64,000 bases of DNA, from NCBI GenBank assembly GCA_963781725.1, contig CAWAGV010000002.1, forward strand, positions 806,001-870,000, written 5' to 3'. The stretch's first letter is position 1. Every line of letters begins with the position of its first letter. Source of the DNA: BOG-931 sp963781725. GTDB taxonomy: Bacteria; Pseudomonadota; Alphaproteobacteria; Rhizobiales; Xanthobacteraceae. Position numbers and translations under genes: made by a program. Of the stretch, positions 59,370-64,000 are shown one piece after another. A model generated the notes under the pieces. That model did not search any database. It had not been told where the DNA came from and saw only the letters and a program-made list of their open reading frames with translations.

Positions 59370-60323
59370 TCATTTCGACGGGCAGTAATCGAACTTGCGC
59401 GCCAGGGCAGCGAGATCGCAGCCTTCGCAATAGCGCTGATCCTTAAAGTCGATCCAGTTGTGCGCGTATATATGATCCGGCGCGATCCCGTACCGCTCCT
59501 GAAGAAACGGCGCGAGGATCAGCCATGCCCGGATTTGATCCTGCGTCACCGGCTTCGCCACATCCGGATAGTTGCCGGCGAATTCCACGCCGATTGAGTT
59601 GGTTCTGACCACCGAATGATAGGTCGTTGAATTGTCGATGTACTTGTTGTCGTTGCGGTCGGCACCCTCGCCTTGCGTCGTGACGACGTTCTCGGCCGTT
59701 GACCAATAGACCGTTCCGTCGGTCTCGACCCAGATCATCACGCCGCGTTTTGTCGGGTTGGCGAATTGATCGGCCGCCTCGCGGTGCGCCGTTCCAGGCG
59801 GCCCTTCGGTTTGGTGGACGAGGATATTCTTCCAGGCAATGGCACGGGCCGGATCGCCGAGCGGACTGAGATAGATCACGGTAAGGCCGGGGATCTGCGG
59901 ACGTCCCGGCATTTTGGCGAGCGCTGCGAAAGACGGCCGTTGCGCCGCACCCTTGTCGATCTCGATTTGCCTGGCGATGGCATCGTCGGCTTTTTGCAGC
60001 TCACTGGCGCTGGGAAGTCCGGCATTGTCGGGACGGCCGGCGAGTTCGCGGGCGGCATTCTCGCGCATACGCTTGTACGCATCGGATTCGCCGGAGCCGG
60101 AGGCCGCCAGCCGCGCCGCAAGCTCCACGCGCGGGATATCGGATGACGGATGGTTCGGATCGCTCGGCGTGAACGCCGGCATGGTTGCCGCGGCGTGCGC
60201 ACATCCCGCGTCTTCCGCGGCGGCTATCGGCCCGCAGAGCGCCGTCATGGTCGCTGCCAAAGCCGCAAATAACGCCGCGCGCAGCACAGACCGCACGCGG
60301 CGTTGAGCGGACGGCCGACCCAT
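59370..60323 (-). CDS. Exported peptidoglycan amidase/recognition (Amidase_2) domain protein
   Basis: 317 residues. A signal peptide (cut near AAA-EDAGC) is followed by an uncharacterised helical region (about 60-140) and an Amidase_2-type fold: NILVHQTEGPPGTAHREAAD, NSIGVEFAGNYPD and IYAHNWIDFKDQRYCEGCDL. The His of HQTEG and AHNW are placed like zinc ligands, but the third ligand is not the usual Asp/Cys in a DPG motif. Activity is therefore probable but not certain. It ends 1 base before the FAD oxidoreductase start. Confidence 0.78.
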   Translation of the reverse strand: MGRPSAQRRVRSVLRAALFAALAATMTALCGPIAAAEDAGCAHAAATMPAFTPSDPNHPSSDIPRVELAARLAASGSGESDAYKRMRENAARELAGRPDNAGLPSASELQKADDAIARQIEIDKGAAQRPSFAALAKMPGRPQIPGLTVIYLSPLGDPARAIAWKNILVHQTEGPPGTAHREAADQFANPTKRGVMIWVETDGTVYWSTAENVVTTQGEGADRNDNKYIDNSTTYHSVVRTNSIGVEFAGNYPDVAKPVTQDQIRAWLILAPFLQERYGIAPDHIYAHNWIDFKDQRYCEGCDLAALARKFDYCPSK

Positions 60324-60341
60324 TATCCGGCGAACGCCCCG

Positions 60342-61629
60342 CTAAACCGTAGTCTGCGCCATGCCCGGCTTGGAAGGCGTGAGCGCTTCCCGGGCGCCGT
60401 CCTTGAACGCAACGTCCGGCGGCAGCACGATCGAGCATGAGCGGATCTTCTGGTGCGCGACATCGACGCCGGGCGGCGTCACGCCTTTATCGGCTAGCGC
60501 TTTCGCCGCGCGCATCAAACGATGCCGGGCCATGATGATGCCGTTGTCGGTCGAAACCAGAATTCTCCTTGGTGCGATCGCAGACCGGCCCCATGCTTTC
60601 CTGCAACGAGGCATCCTGCATCGCAAATCCGGCGACGCCGCTGAACGTCCTGCCGGCTTTCTGCGCGGCGCGGTCGATCAGATAGTCATTGTCCTTGTTG
60701 GCGAGCGGACGGAACGACGCATCCACCTTGCAGTGCACGCCGGCGCCGTCCTTCATGGCGTCGACCTCGGTTTTGGTCAGCGCCCGCACCGGGTGGAAGT
60801 CGTAAGACCATGCCCAGCAATTCTCGTCGTCGATCGGCACCCAGAAGTGACCGTGGATCGGATGGTCGGCGCGCGGCGGGATCATGGTGAAGCACGGCAT
60901 CACCCACGGCGTGACGCGCCAGTAATAGCTTCCATTCTCGGCATTGCGCCGGGCGCCGATGAACAGGCCGCCGGGCTGCTCGACGACTTCGAAGTGCGGT
61001 TTCATGTCGGCGAGATTGTATTCGTTGCCCTTGGCGCCCTTGAACAACGGGTCGGAATGCAAGTCGCCGCGATGCAGGAACGAAACGTGGCTTAAATCGA
61101 TGCCGCCTTCCATCGCCTGCAGCCAGTTGCACTCCTGCCAGCGCTTGGAGACGAAGGTCTGCTCCGACTTGACCATGGCAAATTCCCACTCCGGAAGCGG
61201 CGGCTGTTTGTCGGCGGGACCCATATAGGCCCACAACACGTCGCCGCGCTTCACCATCGGATAGGAGGTCAGCTTGACCCGCTTGCAGAAACCGCTCTCG
61301 ACGGGTTCCGAGGGGACTTCCACGCACTGGCCGGTCGTGTCGTATTTCCAGCCGTGATAGGGGCAGCGCAGACCGCCCTCTTCATTGCGGCCGAACCAGA
61401 GCGATACGCCGCGATGGGCGCAGAACTCGTCGATCAGGCCGTACTTGCCGCTGGAATCCCGAAACGCCACCAGCCGCTCGGACAAAACCTTGACGCGGAC
61501 CGGCGGGCAGTCGTTCTCCGGCAGTTCGTTCGCCATCAGCACCGGCAGCCAGTAGCAGCGAAAAAGCTGGCCCATCGGGGTGCCGGGGCCGGTTTGGGTC
61601 AGAAGCTCGTTCTGTTCTTTTCTGAGCAT
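60342..61629 (-). pseudogene. Rieske non-haem iron oxygenase, alpha subunit (phthalate 4,5-dioxygenase-like), +1 frameshift as read
   Basis: From ATG 61629 (MLRKEQNELLTQTGPGTPMG) the protein has the Rieske cluster motif CAHRG…CPYHGW and the mononuclear iron site IDLSHVSFLHRGDLHSD. The frame is good to CDRTKEN (60562). The family sequence then continues one base later as LVSTDNGIIMARHRLMRAA to the stop at 60342. An extra base at 60561-60562 (GAATTCTGG for GAATCTGG on the minus strand) explains it. Restored length is 428 residues. It would hydroxylate an aromatic ring with electrons from a VanB/PDR-type reductase, such as that at 49591. Confidence 0.88.
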
Positions 61630-61837
61630 CGGTTTTTTGTCCGTTTGGGCTTGCCTGAACAGTAAGGATTCGGCGGCGGACGGGCAAGCCGCGCCGGCCG
61701 CCCTTGAAACCGCGGAACAGCGCGAAACCACCACAACAGCTAGGCAAAATTGCGCGCGCAACTTCGCTGTCCCGTTGCCCTGCATCGGCAATTACGCTAA
61801 GTCCGCCGTTAACCGGGTGCGCAGTCTGGAGAGCGGA

Positions 61838-61990
61838 ATGGCCGATCACGGCGAAGTCGAATACGCAACGGCGGACGGCAACGATTACGCCGCCCACGAA
61901 CAGACCTACGAGAATTTTATCACGCTGGTGAAGGTCGTGATGACCATCGTCATCATCATCGTGATCGGCATGGCGTATTTCCTGGTTTGA
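61838..61990 (+). CDS. aa3-type cytochrome c oxidase subunit IV
   Basis: 50 residues, the usual size. Start ATG 61838 follows GGAGAGCGG; the longer frame from 61580 has no conserved content. A soluble N-terminus (MADHGEVEYATADGNDYAAH, EQTYENF) precedes a single membrane helix (FITLVKVVMTIVIIIVIGMA). This small alphaproteobacterial subunit lies at the periphery of the oxidase. It commonly precedes the pnt genes in this lineage, and here pntAA starts 59 bases later. Confidence 0.9.
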   Translation: MADHGEVEYATADGNDYAAHEQTYENFITLVKVVMTIVIIIVIGMAYFLV

Positions 61991-62049
61991 GCGTTTCCCC
62001 CTGACAAAAATCGGCTGATTGCCGGCGGTCAGCAGCCGTTGGAGGCTCT

Positions 62050-63175
62050 ATGAAGATTGCGGTTGCTGCCGAGACCGATGGCGAACCCCGCGTTGCCGCA
62101 GTTCCGGACACAGTGAAGAAAATGGTCGGCCTCGGCGCCGAGGTGGCCGTCATGCCTGGCGCCGGCGTGAAGTCCGGCGTGCTCGATGGCGATTATACCG
62201 CCGCCGGCGCAACGGTGGCCGCCGATGCGCTCAACGATGCCGACGTCGTGCTTCAGGTGCGGCGGCCGCCCGCCAGCGAACTGACGCGGATGAAAAAGGG
62301 CGCACTGGTCCTTGGCATCATGGACCCTTACGGCAACGATGCGGCGCTCAAACAGATCGCCGATGCCGGCGTTGTCGCTTTCGCCATGGAGCTGATGCCG
62401 CGCATCACCCGCGCGCAGTCGATGGACGTGCTGTCGAGCCAGGCCAATCTTGCCGGCTATCGCGCCGTGATCGACGCCGCCGAGGAATATGGCCGCGCGC
62501 TGCCGATGATGATGACCGCGGCCGGCACGGTGCCGGCGGCCAAGGTATTCATCATGGGTGTCGGCGTTGCCGGCTTGCAGGCGATCGCGACCGCACGCCG
62601 CCTTGGCGCCATCGTCACCGCGACCGACGTTCGGCCGGCGACCAAGGAGCAGGTGGAAAGCCTTGGCGCAAAATTCCTCGCCGTCGAAGACGAGGAATTC
62701 AAGAACGCGCAGACTGCCGGCGGCTACGCCAAGGAGATGTCGAAAGAGTATCAGGCCAAGCAAGCCGCGCTGGTAACCGAGCACATCAAGAAGCAGGACA
62801 TCGTCATCACGACCGCGCTTATTCCCGGCCGTCCGGCGCCCCGGCTGATTTCGAAAGAGATGGTCGAACTCGATGCGGCCGGGTTCGGTGATCATCGATC
62901 TCGCCGTCGAGCGCGGCGGCAATGTCGAAGGCGCCAGACCCGGCGAAGTCGTGCAAGCCGGTCCCGCGAAGATCGTCGGCTATCTGAATGTCCCGGGCCG
63001 GCTCGCCGCTTCGGCGTCGGCGCTCTACGCCAAGAACCTGCTGACCTTCCTCGAAACCATGATCGACAAAAAAGAGAAGAAGCTCGCGGTCAATTGGGAC
63101 GACGAACTGGTCAAAGGCACCGTGCTGACGCGCGACGGCGCCGTCGTGCACCCGAACTTCATGCCGAAGAACTGA
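62050..63175 (+). pseudogene. pntAA: NAD(P) transhydrogenase subunit alpha part 1 (PntAA), +1 frameshift as read
   Basis: The frame from ATG 62050 (MKIAVAAETDGEPRVAAVPD) gives domain dI of the transhydrogenase: RITRAQSMDVLSSQANLAGY, the NAD-binding GVGVAGLQAIATARRLGA, to SKEMVEL (62871). The family sequence then continues one base later as MRPGSVIIDLAVERGGNVEG to the stop at 63173-63175. The extra base is near 62872 (CTCGATG for CTCATG). Restored length is about 374 residues, normal. Domain dI binds NAD(H) and passes hydride to NADP on PntB. A sequencing error is likely, since the operon is otherwise intact. Confidence 0.93.
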
Positions 63176-63188
63176 CGGAGAACCCGGA

Positions 63189-63512
63189 ATGGAAGCCGCA
63201 GCAAATATGGTCGATCCGTTCGTGTTCCGGTTGTCGATTTTCGTTCTGGCGGTGTTCGTCGGCTACTACGTGGTGTGGTCGGTGACGCCTGCGCTGCACA
63301 CGCCGCTGATGTCGGTGACCAACGCGATCTCGTCGGTGATCGTGGTCGGCGCGTTGCTGGCGGTCGGCGTCTCGCTGGCCGCCGACGACAACGGCCCGCT
63401 GTGGGCGCGCGCCTTCGGCTTCGTTGCCTTGATTTTCGCTTCAATCAACATCTTTGGCGGCTTCCTGGTCACCCAGCGCATGCTGGCGATGTACCAGAAG
63501 AAAAAGAAGTGA
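63189..63512 (+). CDS. pntAB: NAD(P) transhydrogenase subunit alpha part 2 (PntAB)
   Basis: 107 residues, membrane part of the alpha subunit with three or four helices: VFRLSIFVLAVFVGYYVVWS, SVTNAISSVIVVGALLAVGV, AFGFVALIFASINIFGGFLV, then TQRMLAMYQKKKK. PntAB and PntB form the proton channel that drives NADPH formation. Start ATG 63189 has GGAGAA upstream, 13 bases after the pntAA stop; pntB starts 9 bases after its stop. Confidence 0.95.
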   Translation: MEAAANMVDPFVFRLSIFVLAVFVGYYVVWSVTPALHTPLMSVTNAISSVIVVGALLAVGVSLAADDNGPLWARAFGFVALIFASINIFGGFLVTQRMLAMYQKKKK

Positions 63513-63521
63513 GCGCGCATC

Positions 63522-64000
63522 ATGAGCCCTAATCTCGTCGCGCTGCTCTATCTGGTCGCCGGCGTCCTGTTCATTCTGGCGCTGCGCGGACTGTCGAGCC
63601 CGGACACCAGCCGCCGCGGCAATCAGTTCGGCATGATCGGCATGACGATCGCCATCCTGACCACGCTCGGCTCGCAGCCGCCTGCCAGCGCACTGGCGTG
63701 GGCGCTGGTCATCGGCGGCATCGCGATCGGCGGCGGTATCGGCGCGGTGATCGCGCGCCGGGTGCCGATGACCTCGATGCCGGAGCTTGTGGCCGCGTTT
63801 CACTCGCTGGTCGGCATGGCGGCAGTGCTGGTCGCAGCCGGGGCATTCTACGCACCAGCCGCCTTCGGCATCGGCGAGCATGGCAGCATTCACCAGCAAA
63901 GCCTGATCGAAATGTCGCTTGGCGTCGCGATCGGCGCCGTCACGTTCACCGGCTCGGTGATCGCGTTCTCGAAGCTGTCCGGCCGCATGAGCGGCGCGCC
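63522..64000 (+). CDS. pntB: NAD(P) transhydrogenase subunit beta (PntB), 3' end outside window
   Basis: 159 codons are present before the window ends. The N-terminal membrane domain is typical: MSPNLVALLYLVAGVLFILA, ALRGLSSPDTSRRGNQFG, MIGMTIAILTT, then MTSMPELVAAFHSLVGMAAV and GAVTFTGSVIAFSKLSGRMS. The NADP-binding domain dIII lies beyond the edge. Last gene of the pntAA-pntAB-pntB operon. Confidence 0.95.
   Translation, partial: MSPNLVALLYLVAGVLFILALRGLSSPDTSRRGNQFGMIGMTIAILTTLGSQPPASALAWALVIGGIAIGGGIGAVIARRVPMTSMPELVAAFHSLVGMAAVLVAAGAFYAPAAFGIGEHGSIHQQSLIEMSLGVAIGAVTFTGSVIAFSKLSGRMSGA

Overview
The window is GC-rich DNA from an alphaproteobacterium, most likely a member of the Hyphomicrobiales (Bradyrhizobium/Xanthobacteraceae-like). 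The evidence is the alpha-type RNase P RNA, the FtsZ C-terminal peptide of the DIPAFLRRQ type, the small aa3-oxidase subunit IV next to a three-subunit pntAA-pntAB-pntB transhydrogenase, a Bug-type solute receptor, and several dispersed palindromic repeats. The lineage is an inference from gene content. No tRNA, CRISPR array, prophage or intact transposase was seen.

Layout. 1-952: 3' part of an EamA-type permease. 953-6467: short genes, an L,D-transpeptidase and many dispersed repeats, including a broken DUF559 nuclease gene between inverted repeats (4932-5388) and an unexplained hairpin-rich stretch that looks like a structured RNA (about 5590-5960). 6468-10949: a second L,D-transpeptidase with a Gln/Tyr/Pro-rich tail, a secreted GlcG-like protein, a Bug receptor, an exported methyltransferase and a PEP-mutase-family enzyme. 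11009-12086: a patch marked by copies of one 15-bp sequence. 12150-20730: prmA, an M24 aminopeptidase, ligA, a YVTN propeller facing a monohaem cytochrome, and recN. 20809-43947: bamD, lpxC and the division/cell-wall (dcw) cluster, all on the minus strand and transcribed as rsmH-ftsL-ftsI-murE-murF-mraY-murD-ftsW-murG-murC-GATase-murB-monooxygenase-ddlB-ftsQ-ftsA-ftsZ. 44283-47259: an amidase, rnpB and cysG. 47296-61629: a loose group of oxidative/decarboxylating genes (two UbiD enzymes, a CMD-family protein, a phthalate-dioxygenase-type reductase, an orphan xanthine-dehydrogenase-type 2Fe-2S subunit, flavoproteins, an MmgE/PrpD protein, a VOC protein, a Rieske oxygenase). 61838-64000: oxidase subunit IV and the transhydrogenase operon, cut by the window end.

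How the genes work together. The dcw block makes lipid II precursors (MurC-F, MurB, Ddl, MraY, MurG), polymerises and crosslinks them at the septum (FtsW, FtsI) and builds the ring (FtsZ, FtsA, FtsQ, FtsL). LpxC and BamD next to it serve outer-membrane assembly, and the two L,D-transpeptidases and two amidase-type proteins remodel the wall. The 47-62 kb block suggests breakdown of an aromatic or other cyclic acid, but the substrate cannot be read from the sequence.

Caution on sequence quality. Five genes carry a single-base frameshift as read: the DUF559 gene, ftsZ, the flavoprotein at 53082, the Rieske oxygenase and pntAA. In each case the rest of the protein is intact in another frame. Because ftsZ is among them, sequencing or assembly errors are at least as likely as true gene decay.
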